Shown: positions 50,846-64,000, numbered from the stretch's first letter. The stretch is 64,000 bases of DNA from Synaphobranchus kaupii (GCA_029718625.1 CM056377.1:101420118-101484117), one strand, 5' to 3'. Made by a program: numbers and translations. The notes: generated from the letters alone by a model not told the origin.

Positions 50846-53180
50846 ATCCTGGGATTTTAAGCGCCCCCTTTTTGTGAGAAAAGTCACCCACTCAAAAGCT
50901 TTTTGACACAAATATGCACCCTCAAAGGGGTGAAGGGATCATATTCGGTCACGGCCTGGGAGATTTTTTCACCAAGCATCACATTTAATCTACTTCCTCA
51001 ATAGTTGTTCCCAAAGGCCTAGTATCAAGGAGCACCAACCAGTCCTTTTATTCCCTCCCCACTCAGATAGAATTAATTTTATGGATCCACTCACTCTCCT
51101 AGACCCACTCACTCTCCTGGTCCAATGCTGGACCTGGGGCGATGAGATTAATCCACATGCATACATGCCAACCATCCGGAGCCTGTCTGCAGAATAAACA
51201 CCCTTTTTTTAAATCAGAGAACATGAGTCACCCTCCATGTTCACCCCTCCAGTCTCTGATAATATCAACCGTTTACTCGGTCGCTCTCTTCAGAAACATC
51301 TACAGACTTTATCCTCTTTTCCAACAAGAAGAGGAGCGGGGGGGGGGGGGGGCGTCACTAAGATTTTTTCAGCATGTGCATCTGGTGTGCGCTGGGAGAA
51401 CCGCAGCATAGAAACAGCACATCATTGTGCCAGATGTGTCTCTGCTTTGTCTGCAATGTCCTTCCTCAGCGCCGACTTTCCAGAGCAATCCGATCTGACA
51501 CTGAGAAAATGACCCGCACCCTAAATTAAGCATAATGCTGGTAATGTAGGCATGACTATAAGTCATCCCCCGCAGTAGGAAACGCATATCTATTTTTGAG
51601 AGTGAATACCTTCTTCTCCTAGCAGGTGCAAAACAGACACGACGCATAATGGGTTGAGTCAGCTTAATGACCTGACTGTTGTGTGGAACGCAGCCGCCAA
51701 AATAAAAGCATTCAATGAGCTGAGGTAGAGGGAAACAAGAAACAGAAACTCATTCCTCATGGTTACTACAGAGGTCAAGACTGAGTGCAGAGTGAAAGGG
51801 AGGGAGACAGCAAGGAAATGGCTGTGAAATTAAGAAGGAAGGAAAAAAGAGTGAGAGAGGCATTGTTAAGAGATAGGGAAGGAGGACAAAGGGACATTCA
51901 TTTGGGCAGTATTTGTATCCATGCCTGTCAATCAAGGTTATTTACTTAAGACACGTAGATCAGAAAGATGAATCGGGCAAACAAATTCTGTAACCTGTAC
52001 CTTAGTTATATTTTTGCTATCCCCTCTGGCCTGCTGTTGGCATATTTTGCCTTGATGAGACTCATTTATTAAGAGGATGGTTTTCGTATGCACTGTGCTA
52101 GTCAGCAATCACCTTTTTAGCATCCCAATTAACTCCTTTCTAATTGATGTTAGACATATTAAAGTTAATGAGGCAGGAGGCCATCTGTTGAACAGAGAAC
52201 CTGAGAGGATATTATCATTGAGAGGGCAAACATAGACAATGCTACAAGGACAGCACCTTGGTAGCCCACAAAGCTGGAAAGACAAAGCCCCCTCCACAAT
52301 CAGGGATTTTACATTACAATATTTGCACCATATATTTTTATGCACATTCTTTATGGGTCTCATATTTCAAATATATGAGTCAATATATAAGAAGGATAAA
52401 TATATGACACGTGATTAATGGGGCTCAACCCTCTGTGTGTGTCTAATAAATGGTAAATATATTTTACAGATATACTCACCACAGCTTTAAATTAAAATTT
52501 AATTCTAAATGGCCAGCGGTCCCTGTATCGCACCACAGCGGAGGTGCCAAGGGTGGTGGTTAAAAGCCTTCCTCTTGCTTTGTTGCAGCCAAATCCCTGG
52601 TGACATATCAAGACAAGGTATTTCTGGCCAGCCCAAAGTCACAGTGCTGGTGTGTGTGTGCACGTATGTGAGAATGTGTGTGAGTTAGTATTGGCGGTGT
52701 TGGTCATGCGACAGTGAGAGTCCCCTTGTGTGGTCGCCATTGGGAATCACACTCTGGGGAGCCACTCGTTTGCTTTCATTGGGTTGTTCAACCACAGAGA
52801 CACAATGTCAGAGAGTTACTGAGCCCGGACACACAACAAAAAGCATGAAAAGATTTATGTCACAGCCAGTCCATTCAGTGCCTCCGATAATGAGCATGTA
52901 TCCACTGGAGTCTATTGCTGTTGTTTTTTTTTTGTTTTTTTTTTGCAGTTCCATTACTGGGGTAATATCTTTCAGAGGGACACATAAGCTACAATATGAT
53001 TCAAGAATGCATTGATTGACTTGCTAAACGTAGTATATTACAAGCAGCATATGCTGCTCTATTTAAGGCCTAAAGTAAATCAGAGACAATCTGCATGCCT
53101 TATTTTAAATCTAGAATTGCATCAATGATTTATGACTCGACATAAATTGGGCAACTACAGCTGGCAGGCCTCTTACATCT
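50846..53180. other. Intergenic, possible conserved noncoding DNA
   Basis: G-run at about 51338-51351 and T-runs near 52925-52945. The interval about 52080-52290 is unique-looking, with TAATTGATG/TTAATGAGG motifs, and has the look of a developmental enhancer. This is an impression only. No exon was recognised. Confidence 0.3.
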
Positions 53181-53209
53181 CATCTGTACGGTGGCCCAGA
53201 GGTGCAATC

Positions 53210-54190
53210 CACATTTCTAAAAAGCAATGTTTGTTTCTAAGTAGAAATCCTCTTTTCTAAAAAAGAATCCTTGTTTCTAAATATAAATCCTCATTTGTAA
53301 AACAAAATCCTTGTTGCTAAAATAAATGCTTGTTTCTTAATATAAATCCTAGTTTTCAAAATCCATAATTCTAAATAGAAATCCTCATTTCTAAAACAAA
53401 ATCCTTATTTCTAAATTAAATCCTTGTTTCTAAAAAGAAACCCTTATTTCTAAATTAAATCATTGTTTCTAAAAAATTAATCCTTGTTTCTAAAAAGAAA
53501 CCCTTATTTCTAAATTAAATCATTGTTTCTAAAAAATAAATCCTTGTTTCTAAATGGAAATCCGGCCCAGAGGCGCAACCAACCCACATTTCTAAAAAGC
53601 AATCTTTGTTTCTAAATATGAATCCTCATTTATAAAAATAAATCCTTGTTTCTAAATATAAATCCTCTTTTCTAAAAAGAAATCCTTGTTTCTAAGATGA
53701 TACATATTTCTAAATGGAAATCCTCGTTTCTAAAAGAAGTCCTTGTTTCAAAATATAAATCCTAATTTCTAAAATAAATCCTTGTTTCTAAATATAAATC
53801 CTCATTGCTAAAAGGAAATCCTTGTTTCTTAATATAAATCCTTGTTTGTAAACATAAATCCTAGTTTCAAAAATAAAATCCATAATTCTAAATAGAAATC
53901 CTCATTTCAAAAACAAATCCTTATTTCTATATTAAATCCTTGTTTCTAAAAATAAATCCTTATTTCTAAATAGAAATCCTTCTTCCTAAATGTAAATCCT
54001 CGTTTCTAAAACAAAATCCTCATTTCTAAAACAAAATCCTTATTTCTAAATTAAATCCTTATTTCTAAATTAAATCCTTGTTTCTAAATGGAAATCCTTT
54101 TTTCTAAATTGAAATCCTCATTTCTAAAATTAAATCCTTATTTCTAAATTGAGATCCTCATTTCTGTAAAGAAATCCTTGTTTCTATAAA
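53210..54190. repeat. Tandem TTTCTAAA/AAATCC array, left arm
   Basis: Roughly 45-50 degenerate units of 19-22 bp. The core TTTCTAAA is separated from AAATCCT by a few A/T-rich bases. The phrase GGCCCAGAGGCGCAACC recurs at 53564, so the array includes a copy of the element end. Confidence 0.9.
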
Positions 54191-54199
54191 GCCTGAAAG

Positions 54200-54740
54200 C
54201 TAAATGCTACTGTTAGCCTATGCGCAAAGCATACTGGGACCACATGACGTATACACGAGCGTGTATACACTCATTCGTATGGAACTGCTGCTTCACAGCA
54301 GCCCATGCAATCATCTGGTTCGCTGTTATCAACATCCAATAAAAAACAAGCTTTTCGTTTCCCATTCATTGTTGCACTGTACGTAGCCTACAGTAGTCTA
54401 CATTTTAACCAGCTTGTTGATGTGAAACGAAATTGACTCGTCAGATGAACTCAATGTAGCCTGCGCGGTCCAGACAAATTGCTAACTTGCCTACTGATTG
54501 TGGTCAATTTACATACTTTGAGAGAAAAACTATGTTAACCATTTTTGATGGACATGGTAATGAATTGGGACGAATGATAAGGTTGTAAGGTGTAACTGTC
54601 AGATAGATATAGGCTACAAAAATGGCCTACTGTAAATCCATGAAAATACTGTAATATTCACCTGGTGCTAACTGCACAGCAATGGGAAGACAGGTAGCTA
54701 CAATAAGCCAATATCATTACGAAAGAGTAACAATATTGTG
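54200..54740. repeat. Inner nonrepetitive part of the left foldback arm
   Basis: CCTATGCGCAAAGCATACTG at 54219, ACATGACGTATACACG, GGTCCAGACAAATTGC and TAGCTACAATAAGCCAA all recur inverted between 55690 and 56400. Divergence is moderate, with small indels. Confidence 0.8.
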
Positions 54741-55194
54741 TCAGTTGTGGTAACCTACGTGTATCCTACATTAGCTATGTGTAATACAGCCTCAAATCTC
54801 AAATGCATTCTTAAATTTTTACTGTGTTAATACTTATTCTTTTATCCAATTTCCGATTACAATCTTTTGTCGATAGTGTTTAGCCTACATTCCGCAATCT
54901 GTATGTGGCCATAGCCTACAGTATGACACGCATGCACAGACAGTAACACAGGTAAGGTTGACATGGTGACAGACAGACGCCAACATGGAGCCCAGTGAAG
55001 TTACGATTATGTCGCTTTTGCTCAATGTCCTGCACTTTCAAAGGCAGGATTGGCATGATAGGAATTGATGGTAAGAGGAAGGAGAAGGGTTATCACATAA
55101 CGTTAGGCTACAGTGCCTTAAATAGCCTACTGGTGCAGCGATCTCCGCTACGTACGATCAGTTGTATATCATATCATAGCCGGATAGGGACGTT

Positions 55195-55375
55195 GCTTGA
55201 ACGTCCCTGAAAAATTCAAATTAAATGTCATATTGTAACCAAACAGTGACCTTCTCAGGACTTTAATAACGTCCTAGTAATGTTTTTAGGACATCCCTAG
55301 GGAACGTCACGCCATAACTTTGAGAGGACGAAAGTGGTATGTCCCTGGGATGTCCACTGTTTGCTGCGTAGGTGT
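55195..55375. repeat. GACGTCC-rich stretch in the foldback loop
   Basis: Contains repeated ACGTCC/GGACGT phrases (AACGTCCCTGAAAAATTC, GTCCTAGTAATG, GGGATGTCC). It may be a small inserted element. No terminal repeats were confirmed. Confidence 0.3.
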
Positions 55376-55689
55376 TAGATATGTGGAAAGAATCAGAGAA
55401 CATCATAGTGCGCCCTAAATGTTGCTGGTCTATGTTTAAGTAGCTAGGTCAGAACAGGTTCCAGAACTTCCATATTATCGCGTTCTAAGGGTTGTTGCTT
55501 GAGTGACATTGATCTTTCCCATGTGGATGTAATAAATTGAAGTGATTTTGTTGGAAAGGTTGGATTTCCCCCCCCAGTTTTTAAGAATACATTTCTTGTT
55601 AATATGATCAACAGCTTATTTTATTTATCATGTTAAAATCTATTTACATATGTCCAAGTGCAACAAATGCATGACACAGTTGGCACAAG

Positions 55690-56400
55690 ATTATACCCTA
55701 GCTCTTTCGTGTAGGCTATGATTTGGCTTATTGTAGCTAGCTCTATTCTCGTAGCGTAATGTGGTGCTACCAGCCCGCCATCTACTGGGCGAATAATAGC
55801 TACTGCAGCATTTCCACGGATTTACAGTCGCCTATTTTTGTACAGCTATCCGAGAGTAATAACTCATTCATCACAAATCATTATTTATCACATATCATAT
55901 CCATCAAAAAATGTTGACTTCAAAGCATCTAAATTGACCACAGTTAACCTGCACATTGTCTGGAATCTCTGGACCACAGGCTACATTGAGTTTGTTGCGA
56001 TTTGACGAGAGTCAAATTTCGTTGCACATGAACAAGTAACTTATTATGTAGGCTACGTACAGTGCAACAAAGAACGGGAAATGAAAAGCTTATGTTTTTT
56101 ATTCGAGGTGACGATAACAGCGAACCATGTGCTTAATGTGCTGTAAAGCTGCAGTTCCCTACGAATGAGTTTCCATTATATTCCTCAAATTATTGAACTT
56201 ACTTGTTAACAGGCTTTAACCTAATAGCCTATGTCTGCTAGAAAACTTAACTTTAGTTTGTTCTGCAATTTTGTGCTAGTTATTATGCCAGTCAATGGAC
56301 TAGCTTCTCGTTAGACTTGCTATACAAATAGCACTCTCTCAGACACACTCGTGTATACGTCATGTGGTCCCAGTATGCTTTGCGCATAGGCTAACTGTAG
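55690..56400. repeat. Inner nonrepetitive part of the right foldback arm
   Basis: Reverse-complement counterpart of 54200-54740, for example CAGTATGCTTTGCGCATAGG at 56370 and GGCTACATTGAGTTTG near 55978. Confidence 0.8.
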
Positions 56401-56404
56401 CATT

Positions 56405-57325
56405 TAGCTTTCAGGCTTTATAGAAACAAGGATTTCTTTACAGAAATGAGGATCTCAATATAGAAATAAGGATTTAATTTTAGAAATGAGGATTTCAATT
56501 TAGAAAAAAGGATTTTCATTTAGATACAAGGATTTTCATTTAGATACAAGGATTTCATTTACAACCTCCCTTAATTACGTTATAGGCATTTAGCAGATGC
56601 TCTTATCCAGAGCGACTTACACAACTTTTGAGCATTTATTTTTTTACATATTATCCATTTAGACAGGTGGATATATACTGAAGTGATTCAGGTTAAGTAC
56701 CTTGCTCAAGGGTACAACGGCAGTGTCCAATCTGGGAATCGAACCTGCAACCTTTCGGTTACAAGGCCTGTTCCTTAACCATTATACTACACTGCCGCCC
56801 TGCAGGATTTTGTTTTAGAAACGAGGATTTACATTTAGAAAGAAGGATTTCTATTTAGAAATAAGGATTTATTTTTAGAATCAAGGATTTAATTTAGAAA
56901 TAAGGATTTGTTTTTGAAATGAGGATTTCTATTTAGGATTATGGATTTTATTTTTGAAACTAGGATTTATTTTTGGAAATAAGGATTTAGTTTTAGAAAG
57001 GAGGATTTCTATTTAGAAATACGTATGTTTACAAACAAGGATTTATATTAAGAAACAAGGATTTCCTTTTAGCAATGAGGATTTTGTTTTAGAAATGAGG
57101 ATTTATATTTAGAAACAAGGATTTATTTTAGAAATTAGGATTTATATTTTGAAACAATGACATCTTTTAGAAACGAGGATTTCCATTTAGAAATATGTAT
57201 CTCATCTTAGAAACAAGGATTTATTTTTAGAAAAGAGGATTTATATTTAGAAACAAGGATTTATTTTTATAAATGAGGATTTATATTTAGAAACAAAGAT
57301 TGCTTTTTAGAAATGTGGATTGCAC
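56405..57325. repeat. Tandem TTTAGAAA/AGGATT array, right arm
   Basis: This is the inverted counterpart of the left array, with fewer units (about 700 bp without the SINE). Unit counts differ between the arms, as expected if each array changes independently. Confidence 0.9.
56582..56800 (-). mobile_element. Full-length V-type SINE in the right foldback arm
   Basis: On the minus strand it starts GGGCGGCAGTGTAGTATAATGG. B box is at 56752-56734, V core at 56715-56697, and the L2-type stem-loop AGTCGCTCTGGATAAGAGC near the end. It is very similar to the copy at 46609-46840, so the family is probably young. It inserted after the foldback arms formed, because the left arm lacks it. Confidence 0.9.
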
Positions 57326-57499
57326 CTCTGGGCCACTGTACATCTGTATACAGCTGTGAATCCCCCCCCCCCAAAAAAAAATAAAAAATAATAATAATAA
57401 TTAAATATTGTTCAGCGTCCTTAAATACAATCAAAACATGATGTCTGGGCACTTTATGATGTGCAATGTTGAACATAGTTTTGCCTGTATGGCTCTTAA

Positions 57500-57709
57500 A
57501 GTACAATTAAGCAAGGGGGCTGAATATTTAAGGAATTGATAGTTTTCGGTTTTATATAAATAATTCGGAACAAATTGTATATTTTACTTTTTACATTGAC
57601 ATCGAGTTTTTTGTGTTGAATACCGGCAAAATACATTTTTATCAAATGTTCACGCGCAGCAAAATATGAAAAAGTCTAAGGGGGCCGAATACTTTTTCAA
57701 CCCACTGTA
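57500..57709. mobile_element. Tc1/mariner-like terminal fragment
   Basis: It ends GGGGGCCGAATACTTTTTC AACCCACTG with TA at 57708, the style of a Tc1 terminal inverted repeat. A related phrase, AAGGGGGCTGAATATTT, occurs at 57513. No opposite end or transposase was found. Confidence 0.45.
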
Positions 57710-57714
57710 TATAA

Positions 57715-60700
57715 AAATATAATAGTTTGTATTGTGAGTGTGTGAGTGACTTTCAACCAAAAATTATGTAATGCATATGTAAAATGGCTTAAAATGGCTT
57801 CAGCATTGAACTGTTCTCCAGATCATTACAGTGGGGAAGTTCCTAGAAACCCAATTATATGACAAAGTGTATGGTGGCCATATGGATAACGTTTTTTCAG
57901 ACTTTTCCTCCACATGGCCTTCAGAACCCTTTTCAAAAAAGGAGAAAAAATGAATTGGATGCTCTATAGAGATGATCAAATTTTACGGTCGAGTTATCCT
58001 TTTTATAGTCACAGGAAAGAGCCAAACAATTTGCAATCATCAAACACATTAACCTTTTGCAGAGAGCTACGAGTCACTGCTTGTAATGGTTTAATGACAG
58101 CCACTGCGCGCGTGGTGAAAACAGAGACGAAAACGTCTTATCCGAAGACGAGACAAAGGCTAGAAAGAAAAGCAAAGGCCAGTTCGGTTGTCCATTGTTC
58201 TGAAGCTCTACTGGCATATTTAACTCGCCCATCTGCATGAAATATGACAGCGTGGCGTCCGTTACGCACCAGCGCTTCCGGGCTGATACTTAACATTTCC
58301 TCAGGTGAAGGGGCTTGTCATTAAAGAGAGTCGCGCGTGATTTTCATCTTCGGGCGCTGAATCCATTTATTGCTTGAGAGCCCTCAAATCGCGATCAATC
58401 GTCTCTCCAGCCAAAGAGACGCTCGCTGCCACTGGGGCCTGGACTGTCATCCGCTTTCACTTATCTTCCCATTCTGGAAACAATTTTAGGGGACATATCA
58501 GCTTATTTAAAATGGTTCCAATGGATTATTCAAAATTGGTCATATCGAGAGTAGGTTATATAAATCTAGAACAAACCAGAAGTTTTGTCATATTTCGACG
58601 CCAAAAGATTAAACATTTCTGGGTGTTTGTCCACGTGTATTCAGAAGGCCACTGGATTCTGTTTAACCTGGAAGGGTTAATAGGCATTTACTGGAGACCT
58701 ATTAGAACGAGTTACAACAATTATCAGAGGAGGAGAAGCAATTACTGGGGGAGAGACAGTGCAGAGAGAGAGAGATCCTTCCAGCCAATTAGCCAGTGCA
58801 GTGAGAGTCCCTGTGAGAACTGCAGTGGACATTCACAGGACAAAACTGAGCACCCGCAAAGTCCTAATGAAAGCAGGTAATCAGTCACAGAACAAAGGAG
58901 GAACGCGGGGTGGTCGGTGGGCTTTGTTCTCCTTCATAAACACCTCGCCTTCATGATCCAGTCAATTAGAGTCCCCTTTAGAGTGATTTATGGATCTGGA
59001 CGCCTTCACTAAAATGGATGTTCAGAATTAATATGCATTTTCTTACAGCCATGATAAATTAGACTGGGCTAGACAATAGAGGTCACACCACAATTGCAAT
59101 GTTTGTCAATGCCATTGGCAATGGTGCTTATTATGGTGCAGGCTGGGGACTATTTGCCTTGTGATTATGCTTAAATTGCTGCATTCAAATGCTACAACAC
59201 ATCAGTTAGTCGGAAAGTATGCATACCATCAAGTCCAATCTGAATTAAACATAAATCATTTTCTTGACATCCTAAATTGTCTAAGTGAGGTATTGTACAC
59301 ATGGATATAGGCAATAAAAAAGGCTAATAGGCCTTTGATCTTGCAGTTTTAAAGCCCAATTAAAAAAATTAAAAAAACTTCATGAACTTGGAACTGATGT
59401 TTAAAAAAGGAACTTCAACAACCATATTGTTTTATCAAAGAATTTCAGATATTTACATTTTTGTAAAGCATTACAAAACAGGAAGAACTCACTTTTAAAA
59501 AGCTTACATTAGCATTGTTTCTTACGTAGTCCAGGTTGGTCGTTTTCTTTAAATTGCTGATGCTTGTTCTGAGTGTTCAGGGACCTGTTCTTCCCCACAG
59601 CACATCAATAGCCACTCCATCCCTGGGAGACCTTAATGACAGTGTCCCTCCAGCGCTGGAAGTTGGAGATGTATAACCTGAGCGCCTGCCCTAAAGGTGT
59701 GGGATAATACTCCATCTCACTGCCTCATTAAGACAGCCCTGCTTTACGGGCTACGCTGGCACTGTGAAATCTCCTACATGTATGATGATGAAAAGTAGCC
59801 CAGTAATTATTTCTTTTTGCAACTGCTGAAGTATGCAGGAGGATTATTAACTAGTTTAATATCTAACGAAGCCTGACAGGTACTCTTCTCAATAAGATTA
59901 AGGACGTTAGGGTTAATGATGGTATTGGTGAGATTGTCATAACTCACAAAAGGTCCATTAGCATGATATTACTGAGAGGGCTCAATCTGATATGTATTTA
60001 ACTCCAGCAAGGTTGCATTGGATGGTATATCATTTTTCATGTGGTTTTACTGCCTGCAGGGCAGGCTGCCTCTGAGATGTGCTGGGAATCCCAATACCGC
60101 TGGTGGAGTCCACATCCCTAGAACATATTCTGCAGCCAAGAATATTGAACTCCAAATGTGCCCATGCACCTTCCTCACACACTATGGAGAGCAACAGGAT
60201 ATTTGTTTTAGATTAGTTGGTGTGACCAAGGTGACTTTTCTGAAACCCTGAAAGAGAAATCCATCAACTTTAATATTTTTTGCGCTCGACAATTTTTATT
60301 ATTAGCATCGACCCAGACCGTTTTCAATATGGCCATTCCTTTGTTCTTTACCACACAAGTCTCATAAAGCTGCGATGGACAAAGAAAGAAGCATTCTTTC
60401 ACTGGAAAAACATCTATCAGACCCACTGGTCCAAGGCAACACAATAGAGAATTATTGTCAACAGGTTAAATGAAGTGCAATGGAGCAACACTCCCCTCTA
60501 GTGGCCAAAAGGCTGTTTAACTAAACAAAGAATGTACAGTATAAAAATAACAAAAGGTCACATTTGTTAGGAATAACATGAACAGATATGATCTTAAAAC
60601 CACATAGGATGCAATATTTGAATTATATGAGTACACAATTTTCACAAACAAACAGCGAATAAATGACTGTACTACCTGATAACGTTATTAGACATTGCCA

Positions 60701-61290
60701 GGTAGTGTACAGCATAATCTTTATAAACGAAGACTTGAATATGTCATCTACTTTTCAAAAACGATTAAATCTATTACTGTATTGTTAGCAGCCGGATGTT
60801 GACTTTGGAAGTGGAAATACCCCACCTCTCTGCAGGGGTTAGTACTGATACTAAAACTCTACATGGCCAAATCCGCACCTGTGTCACCGCACCTGACCAC
60901 ACCCACTCCACCCTGCTGGGAATTGGTTGAACTGGACAAAGAGCCGTCATACACGTACTCCAGATACTAACCTGAGACTTTATTTCTGGGTCAGGCACTG
61001 TTACCTCCAAGCTCTCACAAAAAGGTAGGGGTGATTTGCATTACATACAGAAAATTATGCTTCCTGTGAGATCTGAAGATAATCTGGAAAGCTTCGCTTT
61101 AGTTTTTATTCGTTACATTTGAATCTAGATATTTGTTCTTGGAATTGTTTAGGCATCAAATACGTTGGATTACCAAATTATTATTTCAGGGGAAAATGTT
61201 TTTCTAACAAGCCTATTGATATCTATCTTTAACTATGTTGCGTTGTGATATGCTATAGCCCTCATAACCTTAATTCAAACTTTTTTTCAC
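57715..61290. other. Upstream flank of the tetraspanin exon, possible regulatory DNA
   Basis: Mostly unique-looking sequence. 58060-58480 has relatively high CpG (GCGCGCGTGG, GTCGCGCGTG) and 59600-60000 has ATTAATG-type motifs. Either could be regulatory. The 168-codon frame at 58374-58880 has no domain. A noncoding first exon of the downstream gene may lie here but is not visible. Confidence 0.35.
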
Positions 61291-61292
61291 AG

Positions 61293-61355
61293 ATCAAAAT
61301 GGGTTGCTTCACATTTATCAAGGTTATGATGTTTTTGTTCAACTTCATTATCTTT
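61293..61355 (+). CDS. tspan1: First coding exon of a tetraspanin, tspan1-like
   Basis: A pyrimidine run ending TTTTTTTCACAG (61281-61292) is followed by six untranslated bases, ATG at 61299, 19 codons and a donor GTAAGT at 61356, in phase 0. The peptide MGCFTFIKVMMFLFNFIIF is the short cytoplasmic N-terminus with a palmitoylatable Cys plus the start of the first membrane segment (FIK...FN...) of tetraspanins. As I recall the family, a phase-0 intron at this point is typical and the sequence is closest to TSPAN1. Tetraspanins organise membrane microdomains. The next exon, expected to continue the segment with small and Gly residues, is not seen in the remaining 2.6 kb. A different tetraspanin paralogue is possible. 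Confidence 0.65.
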
Positions 61356-64000
61356 GTAAGTATTTTCTTTTTTATCGTATGCGTATCTAGTAAATTACAA
61401 TACATATGCAGATATGTATGGGACTAAATGGAAATGTTCACACATTTAATGAAATTAAAGGGGGGGGGGGGGGGGGTCAAGTGTGAGGGGAAGAGCATAT
61501 TATTTATTCTCCACCTATTAACACAAATAGATACCAAGGGGTTACGCAAATATTTCAAGAATCTGAGAAGAAACCTAAATTATAATTTCAGTGCTTGTGG
61601 TTTCTCACATACAGCAATTTTCATCTCATTAAACCCCTTAATTGTGCCACCTCTGCTTCCATCTAATGTTCACATTTAATGACACTTATGAAATGGAGAG
61701 AAACTTCACCACCAATGAGCTGACTGTCAGTGTGATACCATCTGGGCTCTGCTACTTGATGGTTTGTCTCATCCTCAGCTTGTGACAAGAGTTGTGTTTT
61801 GGCTTTCATGTTTTTTTATTCGTGTAGGAATATCCTGACATATTTTTGCTGTTGTAAATCACTGGAAGGGCCATTTTGGGAAACAAAAAGAAAGCATAAA
61901 GAATGCTTTACATGACAGTATTTGCTGGACAGATAACTGGATAACCGTGTCCTCAACGATTTACACTTACTGATGTTTTTATCAGTTACATATAAGATTT
62001 TGACATATCGGTTACAAACCACTGCACTCCAGACAATGGCTTCACATAGCCACCGAAAATAAGCATTAGTTCAATGCCGGTTCCTTACCTATTTAAACAT
62101 ATATCAGTGGGTTCATGCGGAAAGGTTTTATCTTTTACATTTTTTAAATTTACCTCTTAATGTTGGACACTATGATTACGTTGCTCGCTGCTGGCAGTGA
62201 CTGTGTCATTTTTAGAAACAAAAAGGCCTATTTCATATCGATCTTGTGTTTCATGGCTGGAACGCCTCCCTCTTCATTGTGTTCCTAAGTCCCTGTCTCC
62301 TCAAAGCATCCTCTTGTACTCTCCCTATCATTCGAAATCTGCTCTTCATTCTGCTGAACCTGTGAGGTTTCGGCTCAGTATTCCACGCCACCCTGTATTA
62401 TTTTCAGAATTCACACCAAATGAAACCTGATTTGCATTTAATCTGTGCCAGGTGCTTACCCCCCCCCCCCCCCCCTCCTCTGACACAACATTCCCTGCAC
62501 GTGGCATTTCATCAAAGGATTACCCAGCTAAAAAAAGAGAATGCCAGAGGTAATTATATCAAGAAAGGAGAAATGCTGCTGGACATGGAGTTAAGACTAA
62601 TATGCTTGTCAAATCTTATTTGCAAGAGGTGTGTGCTGATTATTAAGAGCAGAGGTATAAAGAGAGCCTGGAATCTACTGGAAAAAAAAAATTCAGATTA
62701 TTCTTGCGCGGAGGCTATCAACACTCACAGGACTCTGGCAGTCTGTGTACTGCATTTGTGTGACAGCGCAGAGGATATTTTCTCTGCAGCTCTGGTATTC
62801 AGGATGGGATTGCTCTTGACAGCAAAGATCTGGTCTCAAGAAAGCATGCACTGATGAAAAAAAAAAACTCCCTTGATGGTGGTGACCTAGTCGTCACCAG
62901 CATTTCGTGAAGAAAATGAGAATAGCTCGTACAGAAATGGAAAACGATTTCAGGTAAATCAAAAAGTGCGTTCTCGCTTTTTGAATGAGATACACGACTG
63001 GATATTAGGTATTTTCAATATGATCCATAGTTTAGGTAAAATAATTGTCAAACAAAATTATTATGTTAAACTAAAAGCAATGATGACACAAAGGTATTCC
63101 GACACTCCAGGTTGTATTCTGGATGGGGAAGTCCATTAAAAGTATTGCAGGGCCAATGGTGGAAAAGATACCCCTTTTCTGTTTCCTACAATGCCTAACC
63201 TCCTCCCACAATCCTCTGCCGTACCTCTGGGAAAAAAGTCACTGAAAGGTTTTTTTACAACTCAGTTATAGAAGATAAATACTTTAACAAAAATGTCTTA
63301 ATACAAGTGACTCATTTAGGTTTTTTGTTCTTTGAAATCGAAAAAGGTTACCTCTATAAACTTCACTCCTAGTGGTTGAGACGTATCCGTCTCAATTACA
63401 GTATTCATGTTTGTCTGAAATTATAAACTACAGCTTTAAGAAAACCCTGTAAATTTTGCAGTATTGTTTCAAAGGGTAGCCTCTTGCGGAAACCTCAGCT
63501 TCTCCAGTTACACTACAGTGCAATAAAATAGGAGGGTGCTATTAATAGCCCAAAGCACTTACGACCCTCCTCTCACCACAGCCACAGACTGTAAAATGCA
63601 TAAAATGCACTGTTTATACACACTAAGAAAAAATCATGTTCACGTACAGAAACAATCATATTTTTTTAAAATGTTGTACAAATGAGCATTCGCCATTTTC
63701 CATTGCTTACTGTACTATATACAGTGCCTGATGCACTTTCGGTTTAGAAGACATCTAATTTCTTTCTCCAAAATCTCTCGTATAAATATGTTTAAAAACC
63801 AAGTACTTACCAGTATATTCAGCTACAGCTGTTTTTTGATTAACCCTGAAGAGTTTATCTTGTTACATTTCGCCAAAGTCCCGTACAGTCGACATATACA
63901 GCAACCACCTATCGCACTTAGGGCTGAAATACGTTGCTTTTTAAAAAACAAAAACGTATTTAAATACATTAGGCTACTTATGTTATGGTTATTATGTACA
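61356..64000 (+). other. Presumed first intron of the tetraspanin gene
   Basis: From the donor at 61356 to the window end no convincing second exon appears. Contains a G-run at 61459-61475 and a C-run at 62460-62475. The 144-codon frame at 62420-62854 starts in the C-run and has no domain. Confidence 0.4.

Larger units (their letters stand above)
53187..57340. mobile_element. Foldback-like element with tandem-repeat arms
   Basis: The two ends are inverted: TAC[G/A]GTGGCCCAGAGGTGCAAT. Inverted similarity continues for about 1.5 kb each side (left to about 54740, right from about 55690), leaving a loop of about 0.95 kb. The outer about 1 kb of each arm is made of about 20-bp units (TTTCTAAA...AAATCCT). 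CATCTGTA lies at 53181-53188 and 57341-57348, an 8-bp direct repeat that overlaps the left edge by two bases. No transposase frame is seen. Arms made of short direct repeats are the defining trait of foldback elements (FB/Galileo in flies). A SINE interrupts the right arm. Confidence 0.8.

Overview
This window reads as a teleost fish nuclear genome segment that is almost entirely intergenic. It has no bacterial-style gene packing, many vertebrate-type transposons, CA/TG and CT microsatellites, and only one convincing host coding exon. Several short interspersed elements end in an L2-type stem-loop followed by TGTAA repeats. I recall that tail from eel (Anguilla) LINE/SINE families, so an elopomorph such as an eel is my best guess, but this rests on one repeat signature.

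Layout. Bases 1-4.3 kb hold a TTAA-flanked palindromic element (352-1305) and featureless sequence. Bases 4354-11605 are a complete, apparently intact, very young Ty3/gypsy chromovirus of the sushi type on the minus strand. Its two 1,459-bp LTRs look identical and it has a 5-bp target duplication. It encodes gag and a protease-RT-RNaseH-integrase-chromodomain pol in the -1 frame. The leader contains an 11-nt perfect complement to the predicted 5' end of its own RNA, which indicates Tf1-like self-priming. From 11.6 to 20.6 kb I see only single-copy-looking DNA and microsatellites. Bases 20.6-25.1 kb are a nest: a duplicated host segment in which one copy carries a TIR transposon, and the other carries a small MITE and a second TIR element that is itself split by a solo LTR. 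A broken THAP-domain exon follows. Next come a Tc1/mariner fragment (31.5-32.1 kb), a 2-kb solo LTR with a 46-bp tandem array (34.6-36.7 kb), and an L1/Tx1-clade LINE (37.9-42.6 kb) with target duplications, an L2-tail insertion and a frameshift at the RT active site. A TIR-bounded block (44.3-47.2 kb) contains a 22-bp minisatellite, a hairpin and a tRNA-derived SINE. Another solo LTR lies at 50.1-50.8 kb. A 4.15-kb foldback-like element (53.2-57.3 kb) has arms built of about 20-bp tandem units.

Host gene. At 61293-61355 there is a clean first coding exon of a tetraspanin, most like tspan1. It has a splice acceptor, an ATG, 19 codons and a phase-0 donor. Its remaining exons are not visible here and probably lie beyond the right edge. 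The bulk of the window is therefore probably the upstream flank of this plus-strand gene.

No CRISPR array, rRNA gene, functional tRNA gene or operon is present. The most notable items are the self-priming gypsy element with its short U3 and repeat-bearing leader, and the foldback element.
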